This document shows positions 34,001 to 49,000 of a DNA stretch of 64,000 bases, piece after piece; positions within the stretch are counted from its first letter, which is position 1, and each line of letters opens with the position of its first letter. The stretch lies in contig NW_019091443.1 in NCBI RefSeq assembly GCF_001949145.1, positions 292,101 through 356,100 of the forward strand, read 5' to 3'. This stretch comes from Acanthaster planci (taxonomy: Eukaryota; Echinodermata; Asteroidea; Valvatida; Acanthasteridae). Under the pieces are notes generated by a model. The model had not been told where the DNA came from, did no database searches, and saw nothing but the letters and a program-made list of their open reading frames with translations. A program made the position numbers and the translations under genes.

Positions 34001-37000
34001 GCGAGGCCGCGATGCATTGTGGGAGGTCAGGGTGCATCACAGGTGATCAAATCTTTTCAGCGAATAATAATAGGTACATGAGAAATTTGCATATGTAGTG
34101 ACTGTTTGCGTAGGTAGAGCGCCATAGACGCGATGCCTCCCGTTAACTTCCTAGAGGAAATATACATTGCGTATATACAGTATTCGTATAGTGTAATTCA
34201 ACAACCAGAATTAGAAGCCATTACTGCGGTGGCGCAACACTCATGGACAAGTGGTACGCTCATGTTACATGCCCCTTTGACCAATAGGGTGTTACAATGT
34301 GCCCAATGTATGCACACCTCAAGCTGCAGAGTGTGCGTGAGTGCGGTGCCATGTTACATGCCCCTTTGACCAATAGGGTGTTACAATGTGCCCACTGTAT
34401 GCACACCTCAAGCTGCAGAGTGTGTGTGAGTGCGGTGCCACCCCAGTTACAGCGTCTAATCGGATTAGTTTACAAGGACCTGGTAAAGGCATTATGTACT
34501 AGCACATGCAGCATGCACACACATGTAAATTTCCACTAAATGCATACAACCCCATATAATTTTAATTTAGTATGTGGTAAACTTCCCAGGGATAACATGG
34601 TTTTCATGGGCATTCTTAAGGGGTGAGAAATGAAGTTTGTTATCATGTATTAAAAGAAAATGTTGGACTGGCCACAATGGAATTATTGAAGAATTTAGTT
34701 GACTCAATCAACTCACGTGAATGCTTCCATCACAAGATGCAACCAGCCGCTGTGACTCCAAAAACGTTACTGCAAAGACGCTTTTTCTGTGTTTGGAGTA
34801 TGTGTAACGGCAAACAGATTTACTGGATCCATCACCTTGATTACGAAGTGACCAGACTTTCACAGTCTTATCTTTGCTTGCACTCATGAAGGAGTTCTCA
34901 TTGTCCATGACATACAATGCCTTGATGCCCCCTGAGTGGCCTGAAAAGAAAGTCATTGAGCTTGCAAAATGACTTTTGATAGCAAAAATCAACAGTGTAG
35001 GCCTCAGGTCACAATGTGTGGAGTTGCAGGTGCTTTTGTTATCAATCTATTTTGGGTACAATCATATGTTCTTTTTTACTTATAATGGTATGTCTTACCA
35101 ACAAACGTCTGCAGCTTGATCTGGTTGAAAGTCAGCATGGAGTTAGGAGAATTTTCTGTTGTAAAGAAAGTAACCCATTTGAGTATTTTCTCCTACTTGT
35201 GAATATTTCTGGCAAATTTCAGACTTGTAAAATATGTAATGCCAACCTTTGAAGCTGTGATTTTCCACTGTGTAATCCATATACATGTAGATGTACGGTA
35301 TATTGCGACATATTTGGACAATACAACCCACTTAAATACATGTACAGCTGCAAGTTCAGAATGTTGTCAGTGAACACATATGGCACATAGCAGGCAACAA
35401 AATTCCCTCAGCAGTAGTCGCATCATGGACTGTGTTCCCACTACATCTGGGAAATACAGGATCCAGAAAGAGATGATGTGATGAGACCTGTCACCACACT
35501 GCATCTCCCAAGAAATTTCTTGCCAGTCTACCATTTGCAAATGGAATCAGGTACACGTACATGAACAAACGATGTAGTGGGGCAGGCTGCAAGTTGTCAC
35601 TCAAGCTGAGTGCTGAATATTTACAAACTTTCTCAAGAATCCTGAGCAATGGGCAAGAAAAAGGTGTACTTAGCAATGCATAACTATGCAAGTACATGCA
35701 GCTGCAAAAGTGTGAACTTAGCTAGAACACATATACTTGTTCCACATGTGAGGACAAACACACATGATTGATATCTCACCTATTTTGTTGGAATCCAAAT
35801 ATTATGAGGTCAGAAAACTGTGCCCACAACTTTGTCCTAATTTACCTAACAAAAGAAATTGTCCCCTTGATACAGTGAAGGCCTACTCTTCGGCTACTGT
35901 TTAAATTTGCCAGACGGGAAACCTAATGTTGTGTGTATGTACGTATGTATGTGGGGGACTGGGTTGACATTTGTCACTTTGTCAAAAACATTGTTATTCC
36001 CATGACAAAGTCAAATAAGTGACAAGGAAAGAGACTGTCATGAAAAAAGCTGGTTTGTTAGCAAAATGAATCCTCAACAACCTGGGTTAGAATGGCTACA
36101 TAGACTTCTTTTGAAAAGATAATGTGATTAGCTATTGCATGTTATCAAGAAGAGACACAGCAAGGACAACAAACACAGTGTGATGAAACAATTTTTGTAA
36201 ATGCCTAAAATCCACTTGCAGCAAAAGCCCCACTGTGCCCAGATCAGATATACATAGTGGAAAGGCCTCTGTGCACATAAAACACACAGCTTCTGCAGAC
36301 AAAAAAAAGCCACTAGTAGCACTGGCCAATGGACATTGACAGTTCAGTTCAAGATGACCTTCATTAAAACAGCATCTTCAAAAAATTAAGAAACTATAAA
36401 CGAATGTGTTTTTACCACAGTAGTTTTCCCAGTAGGACAGCCATCCCCCTTTCAACTGTCGTTTACTCTTCCCCATCTTGAAGCTAAGGAATCAGTACAA
36501 ATAAGTACATCAAGCACACACAAATAAGCATTTGGAATATAATTCTGTTTTCCTCTAACATGTATCTGCAACAACTTTACTTTTGCTCAAGACACGTATC
36601 TGAATAAATGTAACTACTGTTTATCATTCTGGCTCTAGCTCCATCATCACCCAATAATTTGTGAATTGTTTATCCAAAAGTCTAATCTGGTTTTATGGAA
36701 TAACGATGGGCATTTTTTTCTTCAAATGAACTCAATCAATAGCATAGCAAATGACACAAGATTGACATTTGGGAAATCAGTATGCAGAACTCAGTATGCT
36801 TTTAGTTTAAGATAAATGGGTCACTCTATAAATTAGGGGTTCGATTTTTTTTAGTGTCCCTGTCACATCTGACACATAATTACATAAGTTCAGAACACAC
36901 TGTCTAACTTCCAAGAGTGATGAATTAATGTAAAATACCTGCCAAACATATAGAAATAGTTTGAAATCAATATTTAGGTGATATTTCCATGTCAAATTTC

Positions 37001-40000
37001 ACAGGTTAGGTGTAACAGGGAGACAAAATGATCACACTTTTGGACCCCGAGTTTACAGAATGACCCAAATGTAATAATATTTGACCATTCATAAAAACTG
37101 AACACCACCATCAGTTGAAATAGTATCATTCAGCAATTTCAATGTCTAACTTGTAGATTATCTGCACTGTATGAAGATCTATTTTGTAAAAACTACACAT
37201 TTTAAGTGCCAAAAATTGAAAACTTCTTGAACCATTTCAAATCAAGCCATTTGGCAAATATAGAAGTGCAAAATAAGTCCAAGAGATACGTGTAGACAGA
37301 ACGTCCAACTAACAAAAATGAAAACCACCACTGAACAGTTCAACACTTTACCAATGACAGATTTCTTCTTATTTTCACAACTTAGAATCTGTACTGAGAC
37401 ATGACTTATTGTACCTTGGGTTTTGCCGTTTGCTCCTGAGAGGAATGGTAGGTCTGACAGCATTGCTGCTAGTCTCTTCACCTCCACTATCAGAATCACT
37501 GCTGTATTTAGCAATGTCAATGCGATTACCAACAACCTGGGCATTCAGTCCACTGCTGACATGTAGGGGATCATCATTCTGGTCTGTTTAATAAATGTTA
37601 GATCAAGTACAATCAAGTACAATAGGGCCATTCTCATTTGTAATGTTTGTCTATGGAGCTTGAACTTGAAAACTCAAAAACCTTCTGCAACGAAAAACCA
37701 ATGAAAAATACAAATATTTGATGTTCATTCAATTTGTGACCAGATTCATTTTGTTTTCAACCCCAGAAAAGCTACAAGAGAAACTGACCCATCACAACCA
37801 CGAATGACTGCACACTACAACCATGGAAACACAAAGCTTACCAAATGTACATGAAACTTGTTGCAAACGTTTAAATCTCACTCATCAATAAATGCAATGT
37901 AACTTGATGTATGAGCTACACTAAGGTAATGAATTTGCTTTCAACTAGTGAAATATTCAGACAACATATGACATAGACAAGCAATAGTGATCTACACACC
38001 GGCCTCAAGACATACAGCACAATTACTGCTGTCCAAATTAGGCTTGGGCGGTTCCAGCGGCTACCCAGTTTTACAAGTTTTGAAACCGGTTTCAGGTATC
38101 GATATTTTACAGAACTGGGTACTCACAAAAGTCTCAATTAAGGCAGTTTCAGTGGGTATGTGATTCCTACCTGCCTTAAAAAAGTAAGATTGGAGCTTGA
38201 TTTGACTTATTCCAATACCGAATTTAATCACAGAGCGAGGAAACCACTCAAAACCTAACGTAATCTAACCCAAACAGCCTATTAGAAACCCTTGTTGCTG
38301 ATCGCCTGCTCTCTGATGAGAATTCACTAGATAGACAGCCAATTGTTTAATGTGAGGCCTCTGCAGTTGAACTGCATCCGACAATGGCCCCATACTATAA
38401 ATTGTAATAATCTTTCTAAGAAAGCGAACCCATGTTCCTTCCTCCATGCCTAAGAAAAAAAAACATTTTCATGTATTTTGCGATGAAAAAAGAGAGCGTA
38501 CTTCAGCATCGTTTCTAGGATAGAACACAGGATAGACCACTGACAATATTAGACCATGGCATCTGTGGGGGATGTAATTTTTTACATGCGTTCGTCTGAA
38601 TGAGTTGATGACTGTTTCTTCCCTGTTAAACGTTCATCTTGTATTAAGCAAGGAAGGAACACAACGACGGCAATGTTACAGCAACTTTATACCACTGTTT
38701 GATAAAACATGAGCAGCCAACAAGACTACTGGCGGAAGTGTCACTGGTGTGTTACTTATAATTTCTATGGTTAGTAATCCGTCTTGATCACGGGCTATCA
38801 GCAGCCACCTTATTACAACTTGTTTCGGTGGCCCCAGTATGGATAGTTATACAATATATATGTACATTTGGAAATCAATCAAGGGGAATAAAAAAAAATC
38901 AGCCAATGAAAACGTCAAGACGATACCATGTGTGCTCCATCCGAGGATTCACTGATTAATACTGGGCTGCCTTATATGGGAGGGGGCATATCCAGTGAAA
39001 GCAAACACTGAGGAATGCATGCGCAGCTGGAGCATGGAATGGCAACGCTCTCTTTGCAGCTCTTACATGCAGCCCAGATCTGGGTACCACACAAATCCCC
39101 GCAAAATGAAATCGATGCATGTATTAAGACAAGTCTAGTAGTGTACAGTGCATGGCCCTCTGAAGCATGGTCGATTGATTGATGCCGCGCTGTTGCCTGC
39201 ATGGGCGAGGTAGCTGGGCGAGGTAGCTGGGCCAAACCAGCGGTACCGATGCTGTACATACAATGCATGACTCGTACTCAACGTCAGTCAGCACTGCAGT
39301 TCACCAAGTACAATCAAGTGCCGCGCGTGCAAGCTACAGAATCAAGCTGACAGTACAAAATATGTTTTGAAAAAATCAAGCAATTTTACCGCATTTGTGA
39401 CAGCATATAATACACAATAGATGCTACATTGTACCATCCAGAAATAGTTCTCTCTGTGATTCTATACTACAGGTAGACATTCAGACATTCAAAATTACAA
39501 ATAGAGCATTTTTAAATTCTTGTGTTTTTCTTTAACTTGCCCGGAATCAGTTTCAACTTGGAACCGGGTATTTGTGTGGTACCAGAACCAGTTCCATAAA
39601 TTTTGGAGCCACCCAAACAATATTCAATAGGGAATTATGATCAAAATTAATAATTGGACCTTATTCATTAGATGTTTCATTCCACAGTTGACTATTTTGT
39701 CAAATTAATGCGTGAAATTTTAATTCTGAAGTGACAAAACTTACCCAGAGCTCCAATGTCCACAAACCAAGATGTCTGGCTCTGCTCTATGTCTTCTGTA
39801 TAAATTAGAATTTTTTGTTCCAACAAATTTGTCGCACAATGACACATTATGCTATAACTTCTGACAACAAAATGAATCGCCTCCTGGTCTTAGTTTTTAA
39901 ATGAGGACAAATACTATCATTTCATTACAACAAAAATCAGTTTGAACTCTTTGTTAAGAAGTGGTTAAAACATAAAACTCCTTGGACGACATCACTTCAA

Positions 40001-43000
40001 TGATCATTTGACGCAGGAATCATGTGACAAATACTCTTCTTAAAGTTTTGCAGATGGTGAAACATATCAAACAAATTTTTCAGCCAATCTCTGAGTCAGA
40101 ATCAATGGCAGTTATAAAGTTGTGCAAATGAGCACATTGGTATGGGTATGTAACAATCTTATCCATGGATATAAATACTCTCAACCCACTGGAAAAGTGT
40201 AACTGATTTAATTCGTAGACGACAATCTTGTACTTCAGTCATTTCTGATGGATGAAACTGAAATGAACCATTTTCTCCCAATCTCATTATAAGTGCCACT
40301 CACCTGTCTCACTCTGTCCTGCTGTATTGAAAGTAGCAGCTGCTCTCTGAGTAGCTAGCATTTTCTCATGCTGACTGCTCAATTTCCAGATGAGCTCGTG
40401 GTTGTATAAAATACGCTCCATGTGGATGCTACGAAAAATACAATAAATTGAAATAAATCATGCTCACCAGTCACCCTATGAATTTTCAATGGACCTTTCC
40501 TTGCCAGTGGCTAGCAAAAATAATGAACAATTCGGCACGTATAAAAATAATATTTCAGAATTTGGGAAATATGCACAGGCACTGAACAAATAAAAAGACC
40601 TCCTTTTCAAACACTTATGAGGGTAAATGAGCAATCACTTTCAAACAATTATAAGGGGAAATTAGAAAAGCTGCAACCAAGCACAGTTGAATCTGTGTAA
40701 ATCAAAGAGCTCTTTGGTAAAATAAAGGCTAATAAGGCCTGTACTTGGACTAGTAGTTTAACAGCGTAAATTGGTCAAAATCAAAAAGACTGGTACATAC
40801 ATCAATACACACAGTTCGAAACTAACCTGATCAAGGAAGGATTTGTATACAATTCAAGGCCTTGTATACTATAAAACTCACCTAAAAATTGTAAATATCT
40901 TGAAAAAAATGGAATTCAGATTCTGTCTAGATGTTTGTTGCACATACCTGCCTGTGAGCCGACACAGTGGAATGTAAGCTGTATTTGCCATCTCTGGGCT
41001 GAAGGCTTCCCTCAACTCATTCATTATCTCAGGGTCTATACTATGTATATGTACATCCTCAAGGGTATCAGTGTTATCTATGGAACAGCAATTTGTACAC
41101 TGAGCTAAAATAATCCAGATTAAAAACCTGAAGAGAAACTCACAAATTTCCTAGCAGGAAAGATGTTTAGGATTTTGTAAAGGACAAAAACAGAACACAG
41201 TATGTGTTGTACATCTATTTGGAATTACAACAGATCTGTTTTTGCTGAAAGGGTACTCAGTCAGGGGTGGGGATAGGCCAGAGCGAGGGGTGAGTTGGAG
41301 ATGGTATAAATATATAAAGACAGGAGAGGGGTAAGGGAGAGTGAGGGGCAGGTTGGGGATGTACATGTATACAGTCAGAGGGGAGAGGGAAAGTTGGGAA
41401 TAGTAGACAGTAAGGGTAGGGGTGAGGGGAAAGTGAGGTATGAGTTGGGGATATTGTGCCTTCAGGGAAGGAGAAGGGGACAGTGAAGGTTGAGTTGGGG
41501 ATATTGTGCCTTCAGGGAAGGAGAAGGGACAGCGAAGGGTGAGTTGGGGATGTTATACAGGGGTGAGTAGGGGGTGATTGAGGGGGAGTGAGGAGTGAGA
41601 CTAAGACAGAATTTTGGGGGGGTTGGTTTTTTGAGGCGGGGTCTTTCGCTGTAAGATTGACTAAAGGAATGGCAGTCTTGTGTGAACACTCTTAAATACA
41701 TTGATCCACAGTACACTTTCCTTCCAAAAGAACTGAACTGCAAACAGTAAAGGCGCCTTTCCATATGTATGTTTTTGGGTGTGTTGTGTACAGGAAGTGT
41801 TCATGCTTTCACAGGCACAAAAATAAACTTCATTAACATCAACCCCGTGTGCATCACGTTCAGCCGTCAAAATTGCCCCAAGGGCGATTTTGATGGATAC
41901 GCAACGATTGGCACAAGTGTTGACGCGCATATGGAAAGGCACCTTGACAGTCAAGTCACAACGCAAAACAGTTGCACAATGAGCTAAGATCATAATGTGA
42001 TATTTCTTAGCAACTCTCCCCAAAATTTACCAGAAAGAAGAAATAACAAATAGTAAGGTCAACTATGCTTCCTTGTTTCTGAGCGGCTACATACCAGAGA
42101 CACGACTTGAGAGGGCAGGTGGTGATCGGGCTGCTTCCCCACGGAGATATTCAAGCTTGGTAGGTGTGCCAATCTTATACTGGTTGGTTTGAGAGTCCAC
42201 TTTGATTTCACAGTACATATCTTCACTGTCTGTGCTTCGAGAAAACTGATGACTGTGTTGACGCTCATAATCTAATTTAGGTAAGGACAAAGTATTAAAC
42301 CATGCAATGTAATTATGTTTTGATTTGCCTTAAAACTTGGCATTTTTATAGCCATAAACGTCTGTTCGGATTATTTGGAACTCAGTCATGAAGATTTCAG
42401 GAATTCATAAAACTACATGTAACTCCATTTTCTAACAGAACGTTTTAATGTTTTCAAAAATTTTTAGGTTTTAATTCTTGAGTTTGTAGGGATTCAGTGA
42501 AATACTAGTTTCAATATGAATGTCACCAGCTCATGCATGTGGAAGCCACTACACATGGCAATTAACACACAACGCAGCATGAATTATTTATGGCGGTTTC
42601 TTTCACAAGTTAGGGTGTATGTATATTTAATTTTTTTCACATTCAGTGAATATTGCCTCTCTGTTTTGCCTTAAAACTTGGCATTTTCTTAGAAACAGAT
42701 TACCACACTCACCTTTTGGTCTTTTGGTCTCTTGTTGTCCATCCCCATGGACCAATTCAAAACAGACAAAGAAGTGTTGCAGTGTGCTCGTCATGTGCTC
42801 TCTGGCCATCTCACGGCCAATACGTAGCCCAATACTGGTCATAACATCTACTAGTTTGTAGCAGATGACTGCTCTTGCCTGTCCACCACTTGGAAAGCTC
42901 AGTTGACAGGACTGGACTACATTGACTAAGGGCTGCAGGATTTTTCTAAAAATAAACTGAAATCAAACATGAATTTGACAGCTACAGTAGGCTTTCCTTC

Positions 43001-46000
43001 AAACAATGATTGTACTCTTTGAACCAAAGGTACCTTAAAAAAATTAAAGTTTATGATTGATTTCATACAGATACATGTATGCTCCGTCTATGCAGGAATG
43101 AACTTTGCCAGATGGCACTTACATGTAGATGATATAAACACCAGCAGTCACTGCACTCAAAAGGAGTTTAACGCAAGCACTTGATCTCAATACCTTAACA
43201 TTATTTGATATTCATAAATCCTGGGAAGACAGTTTAGACATTACTATCGGTTGACAGCGCATCATTTAGTCGATTTGAAAAGGTAGATAAAACACCAGCA
43301 GGCTGTGCAATACCTCACACACTATGCGCCATTATGGGCACCAATCTCCCAATAAAGATTGTTTATGATAAGGAAATTGTTCGTGACTACCTGAGAGAGG
43401 ACCAGTGTACAAACCATAATTAAGTAAAACTGCATCCATTCTCCTGAGCTCATCTTAAATAAAAGTTCAAGACCAGCCAAGCACATATTTAATCCCTTAA
43501 TTTTCATATGAGAACACAATGTACAAGTAACAGAAATAGCCTATACTACATGTACATGTATATAGACATGCATTACCAGTTTCAAGCAAACTTGAATTCT
43601 CAATTTTGATTGAACGATCCATGGCAACAAACAGTGTAATATATTCTTGTATTTTATGGTTCATATCAAATCCAGCATAATACATGTACGTCATTCTAAC
43701 TTGACACATTGCACTTTTTATAATCTAAAAAAACCGCATATCTGCAAAATTTACTGTTAGTCCAAAAGTGGTGCGTTTGTGTGCACAGGCCCATATAATA
43801 TCTATACTACACGTCAAGTTAGCTTGAAGATGGAAAACGGAATAATGTAGTACGTCTGTGTTCTATATACCACTCAGCCTTAGGCCTCATACTTTACACG
43901 ACACAGATGCACTACATTATATTGTGTTCCATTAGCATTCATGTGATAACTACATGTTATAATAACTGTTTTTCATTTTTGACCTACAAGCATGTACTAG
44001 TTATCAAAATGTTCAAAATTTCAAAACCAGCGCATGACATTTGAGGTGAATCATTGCTGGATGTGACATAAGAACTAGTCTGTGAACTTATACTTCAATT
44101 TACTATGTTCATACTTTTCTCTAGAATAAAATCAAGTAAACAGAAAAAACAAACAGCTGTCGGCATGTCTCTATTCAACTTTCGCGGTAAATTGACAAAA
44201 TGGTAGAATTACAGGTTTTCTAAAGTTGTCAGGAAAAAACTTTAAAAAGTTGTACTTTTAGATACCAGATATCCAGACTTGACTTAGAAATAGAAGTTCT
44301 CTGTTTAGTTACAAAGACACTGTACTTACTGTAAGCCTGTCCATGAGTTGTGTGTCAGTCAGATATTGTAGAAGATGTCTAAGCAGAGATACACAGGCAA
44401 CCAGTCCAGCCTCTGCCTTCAAGTTCACTTTGTGCCGGACTGAACACACCTATGGAATTGGCATTAAGAAATGCAAAATTACCATCCTCATCACTACCAC
44501 CAGCAAGATCATTACTATCATGTGGATGCAAAGGTTTTGTCAAAGGCATGTGCTACAATGTTTTGACTTCTTGTTTATTCACAATCCAGAAATTTATGAC
44601 TCCTGCTTTTGAGCAGCAAAACTGCAATGAGCACCAAACACTCTACTTTCTGTTCACCAGGCCAATCATCCATTTCTGGCTAAATACCTAGGGTTTATAT
44701 TGTGAAACCATTTCACAACCTGCTTTCTACACCATATTCTTGACTCTCCTCTCAATTACAATATCAAGCCATTTTAGGATGACAATATATCACGACATAA
44801 AATTAAACTATTCAATTGTCATCAAAAAAATGTTAAACATCTTCTGATTCTGCATGAGACTGAAAACAAAATACCCTAAGTCAAAAATAGCTAAGACAAA
44901 AACCCACTGTTTCCTGAATGTGTGTCAAGTACTGCTTGAAGATGAAAGCATCTCCATAAAGTAAAGCCACATCCGTCAAACATCCTAATACTGCCTTGGC
45001 ATTGCTGTCCCCAACAACTGTTCTCTGCTCAATATACACACCATATTCATCTGTAAATAGGCACAAAAGGCAATAAATTATTTACTGGATATCAGAAGGT
45101 AACAAAGAATTGCTTAATCAGGCAGATGCCCCTGGGTTACAAATGGATAATCTACTGATATGAAAATTTCCTTGATTTCATTGCGGAAACAGAAAAAACA
45201 ATGCATGAAAAACAAAGCTACATGTACAATACATCAGGTAGACAAACACGGCTGCTTTGGCTGATATTGGTGAAAACTAGTCAAGTGATGAGGGCACATT
45301 TTGTTTCACACTTAACAGAAGTACTGAGTTCCTGAAACAATAATCTGTTTCATTTATTTTCTTTGATTTTAACCTGTTAATGTGAGAAAACGTGTAAACC
45401 TGCAATGGTTTTCAGAGGTACTGTAGTTTCATAGTGGACAATGTGAACATGATCTGGCACACTGCCGTGGCACTAGAAAGTGATGATTAAACTGTTAAAT
45501 TTCCCACTCGTTTTGATCACACATACAAGCAGGGGCATAGCGACCGAGGGGATGGGGGGTGTGGCACCCCTCTCCCCAAATAATTAATTCCAGTCAGCAA
45601 ACAGAGTGTCAGTCAACATATTAATCCAAAACTAGTACATAAACGACATACAATGGCCATCGGCATTTTCCCTGAAGCATGAAATGTAGCGTACCGTGGA
45701 GCACTTTGTGAATTTTACTGCATACAATTCCCTGGTGGTACACAATGTGAGAAGTTAACAACTGCTCAAAGTCTGTTATTTACACGTACTGTGTATAAAC
45801 TATCGCTCCATGGCACAGCCTCAGAAAGTTGGGAAAGGAGGAGTAATGTGGGGAGTATCATTCAACATGTTCAAAGATTGATCAAGTGTCTCCAAGGAGT
45901 TAACAACTACAGTGTTGGACTTCATTTCCAACTAAAGTTTATGCATCTTGTATATTTCAAAATAGTGCTTTTTGGCCAGAACAAATCCTGCCCCACTGCT

Positions 46001-49000
46001 ATGACTAGCTCACTGTAATTATCCCAGTGTGAAGTGGCAACCAGCCTTTAAATTGTTACAAATTTACATGTAAGAGAGTGCCAATCAAACTTACACTTGC
46101 CATGATATAGGTATACTTCACCAAGCCAATATGAGACATTAACAATTATAATCAGATCTACAAAAACCAACTATTGCCAACACATGTGCCAATACAGATT
46201 CCAATTCAGATTAGTGTTCAAAAGCCCTATCAATCTTTTCATGAAATGGGCACACAGACAAAAATACAATGTACACAAAGTTTGAGCATTTAAAATACTC
46301 CAAATCTGAGGAAATTAAAAGTGTTTAAATTTTGCACTTACATGCAAAGCAGAACCTTCTTCGATTTCACTGAAAACCTGCATGATTTTGCATGCAATAC
46401 TGGGTTTTTTTTATTCCAAAGAGAAAAAAATACTAATTTTTTCAGTTGAGGTGTCGGTACACGGTTACCCTGTTTAATGTATATTTTGGGACATTTCATT
46501 TGGGATTTGAAGACATTTTAACATAAGGTGAAAACAGAGCTGCCAACCTTTAACTCAGCTTTTCAGTATTCTGAAGGCTGGAAATCAGTTTTCCACTTAT
46601 TAATTCCAGTATTTTTCTGCGCAACGCTGTCAGAATGTGCTATTTTACTCCCAACTGGTAATTCATACCTTTACACATTACTCAAACTGCCATGGTACGC
46701 ACGGCACGCCAGTACACACCACACAGCACTAGCAAACTATTGCACTCGCCTGATACACATTATACTAGGCTGCAATGCACAGTACAGTGCCAGCTAACCA
46801 TAGACGTCAGGGCATCAGACTATCCCCAGCTTCTTAATAGGTGCCCCATGAAAATTCCACTCCATAAAATCCTGACTCAAGTTTACTCCGCATATAATTG
46901 GTTTTGGTCGGATAAAATGGCATGGAGTCAATCGGCCAACATGCCATAGTGAACCTATCAATATAGTGTATAATATGCCATGACTGGATTTTCCAAAATC
47001 TGCATTTTCAAACGCAGATCTGAACTTCCGTATTCTTGTTCGATTTCCATATGTAATACAGAAAATCCCCACTAGCTCTGTGATAAGGTGCTACTTACCA
47101 TCACTACTATCACTGTCACTATCCAGTTCACAGTATCCCAAAAGGTGGCCTCCCATATAACACCTCTTCAAAGCCTTCAGCAGTCTTCTTGTCAAGTGAG
47201 TAGCAGTCAAGGCAGGTCCAAGACGACGGGCAAGCCATGTCACACTGTCAGAGGCCACATCTACCAGCCGGGAACCAGGAGACAGGTTACCAAGTGATGT
47301 CATCCGCCCTTTGGTAAGACTGGACATAAGATACTCGTGCATTGGGTCCTCTCCCGCCTCCGTAGTGGTTTCAGTGTCTGTTCCCACTCTAGGCTCCATC
47401 TCAGCAATATCTTGACTAACATAACCACCAGAATCCTGTCTTGGTAAAGGCTGATTAGACTCGGTCTCAAGTTCTTTATCTCCTTCAGATTTGGTAAGTG
47501 ATGAGGCAGCAATATCTGTACATGTATTAGTTTGTTCTCTTGATTCACTGTCTGTGACATTTTGTTGGAGTGCTTCATCAGAAATTCCATGTGTCAGACT
47601 CATCTCGGCAGCATCCTTTTGATCTTCTGTGGCATCTTCAGTCTTTAATTGTTCCTGTGCATTACTCCCCTCATTATTTTTTTGAGTGTCTTCCATCGGT
47701 ACCATCTGCTCTATACTACTTGTATCTGTGCTTTCAGAATTCTTCCTGCTTGACGTTAACTGGTAAATGTCTGGCACATCTTCATCACTGGATGTATTTT
47801 CTGAAATATCATCAGGTGGCTGATTAGCAGGTATCTCCACTTCATCACCACCTGGAAGATCAACCTCATCCTCTAGATTGATCAAGTCCAGGCCCTCTTC
47901 ATTCAATGATGCGGGCCCGTTTTTCTTGTCCTCTGTGATAATGGATATGGGGTCATCAACTGCTGTTCCAAACTCAGGGCATTCTTTGAGACCAGTCACA
48001 GCATCAACTACATAGCCAACAATATGAAAAATGAAGGAACCGAGCCCAAGCCAGACCACAAGATGTGCCAGATAGGACTTATGGAAGAGCAACATGAAGT
48101 TGGGAGAGTTGAACTCAGAGTCATACAGTTGTGTCAAGCAGGTCAGGAGTTTGTTGGTTGCCTGCTTAGGGCCAATGAAACGAGCAACCCTGTCCAACAG
48201 CAGTAGGCAGGCATACAAAGTAGTGTCAGGAGAGCTGAACAACTCTAAGATATGAGGGAACAGCAAATCTCGCCCTTCTACAGTGAGCTGACGCATAATC
48301 TTTGGCAAGAAACGGGACACATGGTGAATTTTAGCAATGCTCTGTTTCTTCTGGTCCACCTTAGTGGCCATGCTGCTGGGGCTGCCAGCCCTGGTAGGAA
48401 AGCTACTAAGCATTTTATACAACTTGGGCATGTATCCTGGGAAGGAGATGACTTCAGCTGCAGGTTGGAGGAGCATGTTGGCAGTTGGGGCAGGTAAACC
48501 CATCAGTGGTTGTCTGTACACGAAATCCCCTGCATATGATTTAATATCCAGCTCTAAGAGTAAGCGGGTAACTTGCCGTACAGCCCTGCAAGTGATTTCA
48601 GGAAATCGATTCTAAGTTAGAAATAAAACAAAAAACATTAAGTGTAAATAACAATGACTAGACTTTCCCTTTTCAAGTTATACTGACATTTTCTGAACAG
48701 CCAGAAAAAACACTAACATCTTTCTAAATATATTAGATTCAATCAATCTTCATTATTACTTGATGCCCATTCAAAAGTGTATGCTGAGTACAAAATGGAG
48801 GTTGAAGCTAAAAATAATAATTTTGTCAGGGGGGTAATACAAAACACAAGAACCAATTGATTAAGCTGTTCTACACAGACCACAACAGTGATCAAGTCAT
48901 TTGCCAGTCATTAAATGGACAAAGTGCACATGTATACATGTACCCTACATGTATCCCTTTGGTGGTGACAGAGAGGCTTGGCCAGTGCTTGAACAAGACT

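Larger units (their letters stand above)
30486..34716 (-). other. WDR81 intron 20, packed with repeats
   Basis: The longest repeat cluster in this gene: inverted arms (31273-31411 and 33981-34118), a 33-bp tandem duplication, an LTR-like unit and an 89-bp tandem duplication. No host exon signal was seen between exons 20 and 21. Confidence 0.7.
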
